Below, one piece after another: positions 20,162 to 28,972 of a stretch of 64,000 nucleotides of DNA. The position numbers and the translations under genes were made by a program. Position 1 is the first letter of the stretch; each line of letters starts with the position of its first letter. Under the pieces are notes generated by a model. That model ran no database searches, had not been told where the DNA came from, and saw nothing but the letters and a program-made list of their open reading frames with translations. The stretch covers positions 2,294,001-2,358,000 of the forward strand of contig CBDFJL010000003.1 in the NCBI GenBank assembly GCA_965248495.1, in the 5' to 3' direction. Source of the stretch: CAUYXS01 sp965248495. GTDB lineage: Bacteria; Chloroflexota; Dehalococcoidia; Lucifugimonadales; Australimonadaceae.

Positions 20162-20485
20162 ATGACCACCCAGTCCAATGCGGTCCCGGGACCGTGGAAC
20201 CCGCTGATGCCGGGCTTCGGCGACCTAACCCGCGACGTGCTATTTGGCGACGTCTGGGAGCGCCCCGGCCTGTCGAAGCGCGACCGCAGCCTGATCACCG
20301 TCGCCGCGCTCGTCGTCCTCTACCGCAGCGATCAGCTGCGGGGCCATATCCGGCGCGCCATCGAAAACGGCGTCACGCAGGAGGAGATCGCCGAGGCCAT
20401 CCAACACCTCGCCTTCTATGGCGGTTGGCCGGTATCCGTCAACGCCTTCTCAGTCGCCAACGACGCGCTTGGCCTGAACAAGTAG
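20162..20485 (+). CDS. Carboxymuconolactone decarboxylase family protein
   Basis: This 107-residue all-helical CMD/AhpD-fold protein contains RDRSLITVAALVVLYRSDQLRGHIRRAIENGVTQEEIAEAIQHLAFYGGWP, the CMD core. It has no C-x2-C pair, so it resembles the gamma-carboxymuconolactone decarboxylase branch rather than AhpD peroxidases. AAGGAG 8 nt before the ATG is a good Shine-Dalgarno sequence, and a TATCCT -10-like box lies at 20125-20130. Such stand-alone CMD proteins often accompany hydrolases and flavin enzymes in degradation loci. Confidence 0.88.
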   Translation: MTTQSNAVPGPWNPLMPGFGDLTRDVLFGDVWERPGLSKRDRSLITVAALVVLYRSDQLRGHIRRAIENGVTQEEIAEAIQHLAFYGGWPVSVNAFSVANDALGLNK

Positions 20486-20491
20486 CGTGCG

Positions 20492-20791
20492 CTAAGCGTC
20501 CGGCGAGTAGACGTAGCCGCCGGTGTGCCGCACCGGGTCGCTGGCGTTGAAGTCCGACGACACGGAGATGTAGCGCTTGAAGTGGTCTGTTTCGCGGTGG
20601 GCCTGGAACGCCGCCTCATCGTGGTACACCTCGTACAGAACGAAGTGGTCCGGGTCGGCGTGGTCCTGCACGACATCGAAGCGGACGCAGCCCGGCTCCT
20701 GGTTGGCGGCCGCGGCGTTCTCGCTGATGGCTGCGACGTAGGCGTCGCGCTGGTCCGGCTTCACATTGACGTCTACGATCAGTACGAACAT
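20492..20791 (-). CDS. Antibiotic biosynthesis monooxygenase (ABM) domain protein
   Basis: This 99-residue ferredoxin-like ABM fold protein (YgiN/LsrG type) has FVLIVDVNVKPDQRDAYVAAISENAAAANQEPGCVRFDVV, then FVLYEVYHDEAAFQAHRETDHFKRY with the conserved His/Glu cluster. Relatives are cofactor-independent quinol monooxygenases or small-molecule isomerases. GGAGGAAGAG precedes the ATG. It converges on the CMD gene with only 6 bp between stops. Confidence 0.88.
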   Translation of the reverse strand: MFVLIVDVNVKPDQRDAYVAAISENAAAANQEPGCVRFDVVQDHADPDHFVLYEVYHDEAAFQAHRETDHFKRYISVSSDFNASDPVRHTGGYVYSPDA

Positions 20792-20917
20792 GGCTCTTCC
20801 TCCAAGGTAGGCTTTGCCCGGCTTCGCGCGCGAACGACCAGTAGTCGCTCCGCGCGGGGGGACAAAGTCTACCGGAGCCTGTCGCCCGCGGCCTCGTCCC
20901 GTCGTACGTCTCGGGGC

Positions 20918-20923
20918 TATGAT
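20918..20923 (+). promoter_or_regulatory. Putative -10 box of pyk (TATGAT)
   Basis: TATGAT ends 14 nt before the ATG at 20938, with no Shine-Dalgarno sequence between them. Transcription from here would leave a leader of about 7 nt. Confidence 0.4.
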
Positions 20924-20937
20924 GTGCCTCGACCCTC

Positions 20938-22353
20938 ATGGCCACGCATCGACGCACAAAAATCGTGGCAACGTGGGGTCCGGCCGTCGCCCCGGAGCCG
21001 GTGCTTCGGCGTGTGATTCGGGCCGGCGTCGACGTGTTCCGCCTCAACTTCTCCCACGCCACGCACGCCGAGCTCGAAGAGGCCGTGCCCCTCATCCGGC
21101 GCGTCGCCACCGAGGAGGGCCGCATCATCGCGCTGCTCCAGGACGTGCAGGGCCCGCGCCTGCGCACCGGAGTCCTGGGCAACGGCCCCGTCGCGCTGGC
21201 CGACGGCGCGTCGGTCACCATCGCCACGGGCGATGAGCCCACGGAACCGGGGCGGATCACCATCGCCTACCCACGCCTGGCCGACGACCTCAGGCCGGGG
21301 CACCGCGTGCTCATCGCCGACGGGGCCATCGTCCTCGAGGTGACGGACGTCGACGGCGACATATCGGCGAGAGTCGTAAAAGGAGGGAGCCTCGGCGAGC
21401 ACAAGGGCGTCAACCTGCCCGACACCTCGGTGTCCATGGGCGCGCTGACCGAGAAGGACCGCCGTGACCTTGAGTTCGGGGTAAGGCTGGGCGTCGACTT
21501 CGTCGCCCTCAGTTTCGTACGGCGCCGTGAAGACCTGCTCGACTGCCGCCGGCTGGTGAGCTCGCTGGGCAGCAACACGCCCATCATCGCCAAGATCGAG
21601 AGCCCGGAGGCCATCGCCAACCTCGAAGGCATCCTCGGGGCCAGCGACGGGGTCATGGTCGCGCGCGGAGACCTCGGGGTGGAGGTCTCGCCGGAGCGGG
21701 TCCCGTTGCTTCAGAAGCGCATCATCCGCCGCGCCAACGAGATGGGGCTGCCCGTGATCACCGCGACGCAGATGCTGGAGTCCATGGTCGAGCGGCCCAC
21801 CCCGACCCGCGCGGAGGCCAGCGACGTCGCCAACGCCATCATCGACGGCACCGATGCGCTGATGCTGTCCGCCGAGACCGCGGTGGGCGCGTACCCGCTC
21901 GAGGTGGTCGAGACCATGGCCCGCATCGCGGTCGAGACCGAGGCGGAGGCGACACCGCACGTAGACCCGACAGCCGGCGGCCAGGGGAACGTGCTGGCCG
22001 CCCATGCGCGCCAGATCGCGGAGCAGCTCGCTGCGCGGGCGCTGCTGGTGTTCACGCACAGCGGCCGAACCGCGGAGCTGCTGTCCCACGAACGCCCGAC
22101 GATGAGCGTGTACGCCGTCACCCCCAACCCCGGGGTGGGCAGACGGCTTGCGCTATGGTACGGCGTTGCCCCGGTCATCGCCGAGGTGGGCCGCGATACC
22201 ACCGTGATGGTGGACTACGGGCTCTACCTGTTGCGCGACCGTGGCTTCGTGGACGCTGGAGACCGCGTGGTGGTCGTCGGCTCGGCCCCCACCATCGGTC
22301 ACGGGCCCACGAACCTGATCACGGTGCGGACCGTCACGGACAACGACGCGTGA
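20938..22353 (+). CDS. pyk: Pyruvate kinase
   Basis: The enzyme converts phosphoenolpyruvate and ADP to pyruvate and ATP in glycolysis. The 471-residue product has the three-domain layout: N-terminal TKIVATWGPAV and FRLNFSHATHAELEE, a B domain (about 70-165), the active-site stretch IIAKIESPEAIANLEGILGASDGVMVARGDLGVEV, and PVITATQMLESMVERPTPTRAEASDVANAIIDGTDALMLSAETAVG. The C-terminal regulatory domain (about 345-471) is present. WGP replaces the usual GPA/GPS triplet start (TxGPAS). The stop overlaps the next start (GTGA). Confidence 0.96.
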   Translation: MATHRRTKIVATWGPAVAPEPVLRRVIRAGVDVFRLNFSHATHAELEEAVPLIRRVATEEGRIIALLQDVQGPRLRTGVLGNGPVALADGASVTIATGDEPTEPGRITIAYPRLADDLRPGHRVLIADGAIVLEVTDVDGDISARVVKGGSLGEHKGVNLPDTSVSMGALTEKDRRDLEFGVRLGVDFVALSFVRRREDLLDCRRLVSSLGSNTPIIAKIESPEAIANLEGILGASDGVMVARGDLGVEVSPERVPLLQKRIIRRANEMGLPVITATQMLESMVERPTPTRAEASDVANAIIDGTDALMLSAETAVGAYPLEVVETMARIAVETEAEATPHVDPTAGGQGNVLAAHARQIAEQLAARALLVFTHSGRTAELLSHERPTMSVYAVTPNPGVGRRLALWYGVAPVIAEVGRDTTVMVDYGLYLLRDRGFVDAGDRVVVVGSAPTIGHGPTNLITVRTVTDNDA

Positions 22354-22934
22354 GCCGCAGGACCGCCTTGGTCTCAGCTGTCGCCGCGCTGGCTCTGCCC
22401 GCGCTCGTGTTCACGGCGTGCGGCACGACTGTGCAGGTCCCGGTCCCGGTGCTGGAGCCAGGGATTGCGGTACTGGAGATCAACGCGCCCGACTTCTTCG
22501 ACTCCCGCGGGACCATCCGCATCAAAAACACGTGCGATGGGCTCGACATCTCGCCGGCCGTCGCGTGGTCCCCGCCGCCTCCCGGCACCGTCACCCAGGT
22601 GATCTTGCTCGACGATCCGGACGCGCCTGGCGGGTCGTTCACCCACTGGCTGCTGTACGATCTGCCTGCGGACGTCACCCGCGTCTCCGAGGCGGCCGGG
22701 CCCGAGCTGGGATCCTTTCCGGAGGGGACGCAGCCCGGACTGAACAACTTCGGTTCGCCCGGCTACCGCGGGCCGTGTCCACCGGGGGGCGCACGGCACG
22801 AGTACGTGCTGCACGTCTACGGCCTCGATAGGCAACTGGGCCTTGAGCCGCGGGCCCGGCGTAACGAAGTCCTAACGGCGATGGAGGGTCACGTGATAGC
22901 GCACGGCACGGCCATCGGGACCTACCTGCGGTGA
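22350..22934 (+). CDS. YbhB/YbcL-family (PEBP, Raf kinase inhibitor-like) lipoprotein
   Basis: This 194-residue phosphatidylethanolamine-binding-protein-fold protein has an N-terminal hydrophobic segment ending LVFTACG, a likely lipoprotein signal (Cys about residue 23), so it is probably envelope-anchored. The fold motifs are LDISPAVAWSPPPPGTVTQVILLDDPDAPGGSFTHWLLYDLP (ligand pocket Asp-Pro-Asp-Ala-Pro and His) and GYRGPCPPGGARHEYVLHVYGLD. GTG at 22350 overlaps the pyk stop by 4 nt, so it is coupled to pyk. Cellular role unknown. Confidence 0.85.
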   Translation: MSRRTALVSAVAALALPALVFTACGTTVQVPVPVLEPGIAVLEINAPDFFDSRGTIRIKNTCDGLDISPAVAWSPPPPGTVTQVILLDDPDAPGGSFTHWLLYDLPADVTRVSEAAGPELGSFPEGTQPGLNNFGSPGYRGPCPPGGARHEYVLHVYGLDRQLGLEPRARRNEVLTAMEGHVIAHGTAIGTYLR

Positions 22935-22957
22935 GGCGAAGAGCGTAAAGCGGACCC

Positions 22958-23611
22958 ATGGCCACGCAGTTCCTCAGGCTCTTTCCATTGCAATCCCTGG
23001 TGTTGTTCCCAGGGATGGAGTTGCCGCTCATCGTCTTCGAGCCCCGCTATCACCAGCTGACACGCGAGTGTGTCGACTCTGGCGAGCCCTTCGGCGTGCT
23101 GCTGCTCCGCCAGGGCAGCGAGGCCGGCGACCCGGACGCCGAGCCCCATGACGTAGGCACCATGGCTCGCATCGAGGACGTGACGACGTTGGAGGACGGA
23201 CGGCTGAGCGTCCAGGCGATCGGCGAGGGCCGCTTTCGCGTCCAAACGCTCAGCCGCAGCCTGCCGTATCTCTCAGCGCAGGTCGATCTCATCGAAGAAC
23301 AGGAAGAAAACGAGATCGACCCCACCCTCGTCGACCAGACCCGCGAGCGGGCCGGGAACGTCGTGCGGGCGCTCATGTCCCGCCGAGGGGGCTGGCTGCG
23401 CGACGTCCCCATGCCCGAAGGGCCGGCGGAGCTCTCCTACGTCGTCGCGCAGATGTTCCAAGGCAATCCCGCGGCCCAGCAGAACCTGCTGGAGCTGCCC
23501 ACCGTCACCGAGCGGCTGGAGCAGGAATCCGCGATGCTGAGGGATGTGTTGGACCAGATCACGCACACCCCGCAGCGTGGCTCGACCGACCCAGGCTTCA
23601 GCCGGAACTAG
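22958..23611 (+). CDS. LON N-terminal (substrate-binding) domain protein
   Basis: This 217-residue protein consists only of the LON/PUA-like N-terminal domain: LRLFPLQSLVLFPGMELPLIVFEPRYHQLTRECVDSGEPFGVLLL, then GTMARIEDVTTLEDGRLSVQAIGEGRFRVQ. It lacks the AAA+ and protease domains of Lon. A charged helical C-terminal half (EEQEENEID to the end) follows. Such stand-alone domains are widespread and functionally unresolved. It lies 23 nt after the PEBP gene, so pyk-PEBP-LON is likely one operon. It ends overlapping the convergent Nudix gene by 4 bp. Confidence 0.9.
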   Translation: MATQFLRLFPLQSLVLFPGMELPLIVFEPRYHQLTRECVDSGEPFGVLLLRQGSEAGDPDAEPHDVGTMARIEDVTTLEDGRLSVQAIGEGRFRVQTLSRSLPYLSAQVDLIEEQEENEIDPTLVDQTRERAGNVVRALMSRRGGWLRDVPMPEGPAELSYVVAQMFQGNPAAQQNLLELPTVTERLEQESAMLRDVLDQITHTPQRGSTDPGFSRN

Positions 23612-24150
23612 GGCTCGCTGGCCTCGGCCACGATGGGCTCGGCCAGGAGCAACGCGGCGATGCTCTTGACGTCGGGGATGCGGCCATCGCGCGCCGCGGC
23701 TACCGCCTCGGCGAAAGGCATGCGCTCCAACGTCAGGCCCTCGTCCTCGTCGGCCGGCAGCGGGTCCTCGCGCAGGTCCGTCGCCAGGAACGCATACATG
23801 CGCTCCGTCCCGAAGCCCGGCACCGTCCAGAAATCGATCAGCGGGCGCAGGCGCCCGGCCGCGTGGCCCGTCTCCTCACGCAGCTCGCGCTGAGCGCCTT
23901 CCTCCGGCGTCTCGCCCTTGTCGATGCCGCCGGCCGGCAACTCGAGCAGCACGTGGTCGGTCCCGACGCGGTGCTGGCGCACCATCAGCACGTTTCCATC
24001 GTCGTCAATGGGGACGATGACGACGGCGTCCGGCGTCTCAACGACCTCGAAGTCGTGCGTCCGCCCGCTGGGTACGCGCCAAGTGTCGCGCCTGACGACG
24101 AGGTGGCTGCCGGTGAACACGCGCTCGGTAGCGAGGCGCTCGTAGGTCAT
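23608..24150 (-). CDS. Nudix hydrolase (ADP-ribose pyrophosphatase type)
   Basis: This 180-residue Nudix protein has the Nudix box in GGIDKGETPEEGAQRELREETGHAAG (pattern G-x5-E-x7-REUXEEXGU) with both metal-binding glutamates. Its N-terminal half (TGSHLVVRRDTWRVPSGRTHDFEVVETPDAVVIVPIDDDGNVLMVRQHR) resembles ADP-ribose pyrophosphatases, which split ADP-ribose to AMP and ribose 5-phosphate. The ATG at 24150 gives the usual MTYERLATERVFTG opening. Confidence 0.9.
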   Translation of the reverse strand: MTYERLATERVFTGSHLVVRRDTWRVPSGRTHDFEVVETPDAVVIVPIDDDGNVLMVRQHRVGTDHVLLELPAGGIDKGETPEEGAQRELREETGHAAGRLRPLIDFWTVPGFGTERMYAFLATDLREDPLPADEDEGLTLERMPFAEAVAAARDGRIPDVKSIAALLLAEPIVAEASEP

Positions 24151-24153
24151 TGA

Positions 24154-24222
24154 CTCCCACCTCCCACCCCCGTCACCAACTCCCAGCTTCCACCCCCGTC
24201 ACCGGCTCCCACCGCCGTCACC
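24154..24222 (+). repeat. Three-unit imperfect tandem repeat
   Basis: Units of 26, 26 and 19 bp share CTCCCA followed by CC(C)CCGTCACC. They lie between the Nudix gene start and the nadK stop. The rest of the 24151-24328 gap shows nothing else I can name. Confidence 0.6.
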
Positions 24223-24328
24223 AGATTTTCGCTGGCCGGGGTTGGTGCTTCGCGATTATCTGGCTCATACCGCCACGGCGAGCGGCAGCAAGTGGGTCCA
24301 GGGCTCGCCCTGGTCGGCGCCGTCGCCC

Positions 24329-25228
24329 TTAGCCACGCGCGCGGGCTTCCTGCGCAGCGATCATGCGCGCGACGGACAGCGTCTGCTCGGAACCGCGGCG
24401 CAGCCGGTAGACCAGCGTCTCGTAGAAGCTGGCCCGCGGACCGGTCCGCAGGAAGTCGGCACGGTACGGACTCTTCGAAACCGCTACCCGGTCACCGGGC
24501 TCCAGCACGCGGTCAACGAAGCCATCGACGGCGACAATGGTCGTGCCGTCGCTCTCGGCCTCCAACTCCAGCACACACTCGGCGGGCACCACGACCGACG
24601 CCGACAGGTCACCGTGCGGCGCAACCGCGGTCAGCACCATGTCCGTCGACTCCGGTGGCAGGATGGGTCCGCCCGCGGATAGCGAGTAGGCCGTGCTCCC
24701 CGTCGCCGAGGCGACGATCACCGAGTCGGCTGCGTACGTCGTCAGGTGGACGCCGTCGATGCGCACATGCACCCGAGAGAGACGGCTGGCTGGGCCGTGA
24801 CCCACCACCACCTCGTTCAGGGCGTGGAACTTCAGCGGCTGAGGCCTGTTCGGCCCCGAAACCAGGGCCCGCACCATCTGCCGCCGTTCAACCCATGAGA
24901 AACCATCCTCGCTCAGGTAGCGGGGCACCAGGCCCTCAGCGTCCACGGCCTCCACCTCAGTCAAGAAGCCCAGCCGCCCCATATTCACCCCAAGCAGCGG
25001 GACACCGCGAGGTCCCGCGAGGCGCGCGGCGCGGAGAATCGTCCCGTCGCCGCCGACCGTAATGACGATGGACGGCTCCGGCGTGGGGAACGCCTCCGGC
25101 TCTTCGCCCGCAGTCGAATGGATCGGAAGGGTTGTGCCCAACAGCGAGGCGAGCCGCTCACCCAGCTCCCGCGCTTGCGGGTTCAGGTGGTGGCACAACA
25201 GCAGCGCACGAGAAGCGTCGAAGGCCAT
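24329..25228 (-). CDS. nadK: NAD kinase
   Basis: The enzyme phosphorylates NAD+ to NADP+. It is 299 residues, normal for NadK/PpnK. Motifs: IVITVGGDGTILRAARLAG (GGDGT), LLGVNMGRLGFLTEV, FHALNEVVVGHGPASRLSRV (NE/D motif), and VIVASATGSTAYSLSAGGPILPP. I take the ATG at 25228, giving MAFDASRALLLCHHLN. The in-frame ATG at 25240 lies inside a perfect TATAAT (25239-25244), so it would be at or upstream of the transcription start. Confidence 0.95.
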   Translation of the reverse strand: MAFDASRALLLCHHLNPQARELGERLASLLGTTLPIHSTAGEEPEAFPTPEPSIVITVGGDGTILRAARLAGPRGVPLLGVNMGRLGFLTEVEAVDAEGLVPRYLSEDGFSWVERRQMVRALVSGPNRPQPLKFHALNEVVVGHGPASRLSRVHVRIDGVHLTTYAADSVIVASATGSTAYSLSAGGPILPPESTDMVLTAVAPHGDLSASVVVPAECVLELEAESDGTTIVAVDGFVDRVLEPGDRVAVSKSPYRADFLRTGPRASFYETLVYRLRRGSEQTLSVARMIAAQEARARG

Positions 25229-25238
25229 GGTGCGGCGC

Positions 25239-25244
25239 ATTATA
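25239..25244 (-). promoter_or_regulatory. -10 box of nadK (TATAAT)
   Basis: A perfect TATAAT on the minus strand ends 10 nt before the nadK ATG at 25228. No Shine-Dalgarno sequence fits between, so the mRNA is probably leaderless or nearly so. The box overlaps an alternative ATG and so argues against it. Confidence 0.5.
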
Positions 25245-25403
25245 AGCGCGTGCCGGGTCACGGACGGCTGGCGGATGGCGGCGCCCGCGGCGCCTGCGTC
25301 CGCTTGACGCTCCAGGGGACGCTCCCTATAGTCGCCAGCGAGGCCGCAGGGCCGTGCCAGCCAAATCGGCCGGCCCGGACACCAGCGGCAAAAACGCAGC
25401 ACC

Positions 25404-26360
25404 ATGCAGGTCACGCTCAGCTCACCCAGAGGCTTCTGTGCCGGCGTCGTCCGGGCCATCGAGATCGTCGAGATCTGCCTGGAGCGCTTCGGCTCGCCCG
25501 TCTACGTACGGCACGAGATCGTGCACAACAAGTACGTCGTGGACGACCTCCGCCGCAAGGGCGCGGTCTTCGTCGAGGAGTTGGACGAGGTCGCCGACAG
25601 CGCCACGGTCGTCTTCAGCGCCCACGGCGTCGCCCCCACCGTATGGGCGGAGGCGAAGCGGCGTGGACTCAACGTCATCGATGCCACCTGCCCGCTCGTG
25701 ACCAAGGTGCACCTCGAGTCCGCCAAGTTCGCCCAGGAAGGCTACTCCGTCATCGTCGTCGGCCACGAGGGACACCCCGAGGTCATCGGCACGATGGGGC
25801 AGTCTCCGGCGGTATCCCGGCTGGTCGCCACGGTGGAGGAGGCCGAGGCCGTCGAGGTGGACGACCCGGAGCGCGTCGTCGCGCTGACCCAGACCACCCT
25901 CAGCGTCGAGGACACCCGCGACGTCATCGAGGTGCTCAAGCGCCGGTTCCCCAAGATGGTCGCTCGCAACGACATCTGCTACGCCACCACGAACCGCCAG
26001 GCAGCCGTTTCGGCGTTGGCGCGCAAGGTCGACCTGGTCCTCGTCATCGGCGCGAAGAACTCCAGCAATTGTAGCCGCCTGCGCGAGGTCGCCGAGCAAA
26101 TGGGCGTTCCCGCGCACCTCGTGGACGACGCGGCCAGCATCGACTCCGCGTGGCTGGTGGGCGTCGAGCACGTCGGCGTCACGTCGGGAGCATCCACGCC
26201 CGAGACGCTGGTCCAAGAGGTCGTGGAGTGGCTGAAGCCCGAGTCGGTCACGCTGTTGGACGTCGTCGACGAGGACGTGACCTTCGTGTTGCCCAAGGAG
26301 CTGCGCGGCGGCACCAAGTGGGCCGTGGCGCGGCAGGCCGAAAGCATGCCCCGGCACTAG
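25404..26360 (+). CDS. ispH: 4-hydroxy-3-methylbut-2-enyl diphosphate reductase
   Basis: IspH (LytB) makes IPP and DMAPP from HMBPP, the last step of the non-mevalonate isoprenoid pathway, using a [4Fe-4S] cluster. The 318-residue protein carries the three cluster cysteines in GFCAGVVRA (about residue 12), DATCPLVTKVH (about 96) and NDICYATTNRQ (about 193). Active-site motifs FSAHGVAP, GHEGHPEV, TQTTLS, GAKNSSNCSRL and TSGASTPE are all present. It is monocistronic and divergent from nadK. Confidence 0.96.
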   Translation: MQVTLSSPRGFCAGVVRAIEIVEICLERFGSPVYVRHEIVHNKYVVDDLRRKGAVFVEELDEVADSATVVFSAHGVAPTVWAEAKRRGLNVIDATCPLVTKVHLESAKFAQEGYSVIVVGHEGHPEVIGTMGQSPAVSRLVATVEEAEAVEVDDPERVVALTQTTLSVEDTRDVIEVLKRRFPKMVARNDICYATTNRQAAVSALARKVDLVLVIGAKNSSNCSRLREVAEQMGVPAHLVDDAASIDSAWLVGVEHVGVTSGASTPETLVQEVVEWLKPESVTLLDVVDEDVTFVLPKELRGGTKWAVARQAESMPRH

Positions 26361-26780
26361 GCGCCTCGTCCATCCCGTCCGCTCCCGAGGCTCCCGGAGG
26401 GCGTGAACCCGCCACATTCGGTCCCCTACTGAGACGAGCCCTCTCCTCTCAACCTGACGAAGGGAATCTCGTCCTGGCCGTGGATAGCCCGCTTCGAGGG
26501 GAGCGCACGGGGCTGTTCCCGCTTGAGTCCTTTTGTTACCCCTTGCCTGGCCAGGGCTTGCTTCGAGCCTGATCGGACCTCCGGGCGCAGCCCGCCGGGA
26601 AGTGCAGAGGGGGCACCCCTCTGACGGGGCGCGGGGGTGTCCCCCGCTTGAACTCTTTATTACCCCCTTCCCGCCGATGGCGAGGAAGGGGGACAGGGGG
26701 GATGGTCGAAAGGATCGTGAGGGCCCAGGCTAGAAGGCCCAAAGTACCCTGAAGAAGGTTGCGCCGAAGGGCGCGATACC
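26361..26780. repeat. 420 bp gene-free stretch filled by a family B composite repeat
   Basis: I see no gene here. From about 26580 to 26715 it carries the family B module: GCAGAGGGGGCACCCCTCTG, a GC hairpin GCGGGGGTGTCCCCCGC, TTTATTACCCCCTTCC, a near-inverted GGAAGGGGGACAGGGGGG, and the terminal GATGGTCGAAAGGATCG. Related modules occur at 52138-52250 and 53291-53455. A TTTGTTACCCCTTGCCTGGCC variant lies at about 26532-26552. Confidence 0.6.
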
Positions 26781-27878
26781 CTAGGCGACTTGGCCGACCG
26801 CCTTCGCGATGGCCTCGGCTGCGGCCCCGGTGCCGCCCTCCGGCTGGCCGCTGCCCGCGATACGCAGCCCGCCCGACTCCAGCGCGTGCCACACCGCCGC
26901 GTCCACCAACCGGGCGGCCTCGGTCTCGCCCAAGTGCTCCAGCATCATCGCGAGCGTCAGCACCTGTGAGCTCGGGTTCGCGCGGTTCTCGCCGGCGATG
27001 TCGGGCGCCGAGCCGTGGATGGGCTCGAAGTACGCGTGGGTGTCACCGATGTTGCCTGATGGGCAGAGGCCGATGCCCCCCACCGTTCCGCCGCCGAGGT
27101 CGCTCAGCAGGTCGCCCATGAAGTTCTCCATGACCAGCACGTCGAACTGCTGCGGACGCATGACCAGCGCCTGCGCGGCGGCATCTCCGTACAAATAGCC
27201 GCGCTCGATATCCGGATACTCGTCGGCCACCTCATCGAAGACCCGGCGAAAGAACGCATAGGAAGCCAGGACGTTGGACTTGTCGACGCACGTGACGCGG
27301 CGGACCCCGTCCGCGGGGGCGCCATGCCGCTTGCGGGCCAACTCGAAGGCGAACCGCGCGATACGCTCCGTGCCGAGGCGTGTGACCATGAGCGTGTCGG
27401 TCATCGCGGAGTCGTTCCCGATGCCGTGCCCACGTGAGAGGTACAGGCCCTCGGTATTCTCGCGTACCACCACGTAGTCGACCTCGCCCGGGCCGAGCTT
27501 CAGGGCCGACGTCACGCCGGGCAGCAGCCGGATGGGCCGGACGTTGGCGTAGACGTCGAGCCCGAAGCGCAGGACGCCTCCCAACGACCCCGCCTCCGTG
27601 CCGTCCTCCCGCCGCACGTCGGGCAGGCCCGTCGGGCCCTTCATCATCGCGTCCGCCTCTTTGATCACCTGGAGCGACTGGCTGGAGAGGTTGTAGCCCT
27701 GACGCCGGAAGAGCTCGGCCCCGCCCTCGTGGTACTCCAGCTCCAGGCTGAAGGTCCCCGAGCGCCGCTGGACCTCGTCGAGCACCAGCAGGGCGGCGTC
27801 GGTGAGCTCGGGGCCGATGCCGTCGCCCTTGATAATGACGACGCGGTGCGTGCGCTGGACTGTCGAGGCGGAGGCCAA
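26781..27878 (-). CDS. Isocitrate/isopropylmalate dehydrogenase family protein
   Basis: This NAD(P)-dependent beta-decarboxylating dehydrogenase is about 365 residues. Motifs: VVIIKGDGIGPELTDAALLVL, YVVVRENTEGLYLSRGHG, VTCVDKSNVL, the metal-binding FDVLVMENFMGDLLSDLGGG, and FEPIHGSAPDIAGENRANPSS. The set fits NAD-type isocitrate, isopropylmalate or tartrate dehydrogenases; no leucine genes are adjacent, so the substrate is left open. I place the start at TTG 27878, 8 nt after a CAGGTG-like site. A TACACT -10-like box at about 27910-27920 makes the longer GTG start (27935) unlikely, but this remains uncertain. Confidence 0.82.
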   Translation of the reverse strand: MASASTVQRTHRVVIIKGDGIGPELTDAALLVLDEVQRRSGTFSLELEYHEGGAELFRRQGYNLSSQSLQVIKEADAMMKGPTGLPDVRREDGTEAGSLGGVLRFGLDVYANVRPIRLLPGVTSALKLGPGEVDYVVVRENTEGLYLSRGHGIGNDSAMTDTLMVTRLGTERIARFAFELARKRHGAPADGVRRVTCVDKSNVLASYAFFRRVFDEVADEYPDIERGYLYGDAAAQALVMRPQQFDVLVMENFMGDLLSDLGGGTVGGIGLCPSGNIGDTHAYFEPIHGSAPDIAGENRANPSSQVLTLAMMLEHLGETEAARLVDAAVWHALESGGLRIAGSGQPEGGTGAAAEAIAKAVGQVA

Positions 27879-27949
27879 ATCGAAGCACCTGCGGGTGATT
27901 GGCGGACGGCGGCAGTGTAGCACGGAGCGCACCACGGCCTGGCGAATGG

Positions 27950-27955
27950 TAGAAT
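27950..27955 (+). promoter_or_regulatory. Putative -10 box of the inositol monophosphatase gene (TAGAAT)
   Basis: TAGAAT ends 12 nt before the ATG at 27968. The short divergent intergenic region (27879-27967) also holds the promoter of the IDH-family gene on the other strand. Confidence 0.4.
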
Positions 27956-27967
27956 CGCCCGGCGCTC

Positions 27968-28957
27968 ATGGACGACAACGAGATTCAACGCATCGAGCAG
28001 GCCGCGGCGGAAATCGCCATGGGCGCCGGCACGATTCTGCTCGATCGTTTCCGCAAACCACTGGAGGTCCAGTACAAGCAGCAGAACAGGCGCAGCCCCG
28101 TCACCGAGGCCGACCATGCCGCGGACGCGTACATCCGTGAGCAGGTCAAGGCGCGCTTCCCAACCCACGCCATCCTCTCTGAAGAGGAGGAAGAATCGCC
28201 CGACGGCGAAGCTCCCGCGGTGTGGGTGATCGACCCGCTGGACGGCACGACCAACTTCTTGCACGGCCTCCCCGCGTTCGGCGTCTGCATCGGCGTGCTC
28301 GAAGGCGACCGCCTCATCGCTGCGGCCATCTTCACACCCTCTGTTGGGGCCGCCGTGGGCGAGGTCTACCACGCGCGCGTCGGCGGCGGCGCATACCTGG
28401 ACGGCCAACCGCTGGTGCTGGACGGCGACACCGGCGTACCCGAGCGCGACCGGCTGATAGCGACCATGCCCAGCCACTTCGCCCACATGTTCAAGTACCG
28501 CCCTCGCCTCTGGATGAACCTCGGTGACGTCCGCGCCATCGGCAGCGTCGCGTACGAGATGGCCATGGCCGCGCGGGGCGTCCTGGACTACGTCGTCTTC
28601 AGCGGGCCGCGCATCTGGGACGTCGCCGCGGGCATCCTCATCATCCAGGAGGCCGGCGGCGAAGCGCTCGTCCGCCAGGGCGGCGTGCGCCAGTGGCGGC
28701 CCTTCGAGCGCTTCGAAGGCCACGACGGCCCACCGACGCCAAAGGCGCTCCGGCCGTGGCGCGGTGCGCTGGTGTTGGGGCGAGGCGATGCCTCGCGCTT
28801 CGTGGCCGACGGGCTCGGCATACGGCGCAACCGGCTCCGGCGTTGGTACTGGCGCATCCGCCGTCGATTCGCACAGCGCGGGCGCCCCGCCGATCAGGCC
28901 AGCGCCCCTGCCGCGGACGCCCGGAAGGTCGACCCCCCGCCCGGCCAACAGACGTAG
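27968..28957 (+). CDS. Inositol monophosphatase family phosphatase
   Basis: This Mg2+-dependent sugar/inositol phosphatase of the FIG superfamily (SuhB, HisN, CysQ relatives) shows metal-binding motifs ILSEEEEE, the signature WVIDPLDGTTNFLHGLP (about residues 80-96), and the C-terminal GPRIWDVAAGILIIQEAGG. It is 329 residues, longer than SuhB by about 60. The extension (from about residue 265) is basic, Arg-rich then Ala/Pro-rich, and probably disordered. The substrate is not determined by sequence. Confidence 0.88.
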   Translation: MDDNEIQRIEQAAAEIAMGAGTILLDRFRKPLEVQYKQQNRRSPVTEADHAADAYIREQVKARFPTHAILSEEEEESPDGEAPAVWVIDPLDGTTNFLHGLPAFGVCIGVLEGDRLIAAAIFTPSVGAAVGEVYHARVGGGAYLDGQPLVLDGDTGVPERDRLIATMPSHFAHMFKYRPRLWMNLGDVRAIGSVAYEMAMAARGVLDYVVFSGPRIWDVAAGILIIQEAGGEALVRQGGVRQWRPFERFEGHDGPPTPKALRPWRGALVLGRGDASRFVADGLGIRRNRLRRWYWRIRRRFAQRGRPADQASAPAADARKVDPPPGQQT

Positions 28958-28972
28958 CGCAGAGAGAGCGGC

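Noticed and set aside
24154..24222. Short tandem units as a CRISPR array
   Set aside because: Units are contiguous with no spacers of constant length, differ in length, and no cas genes are present.
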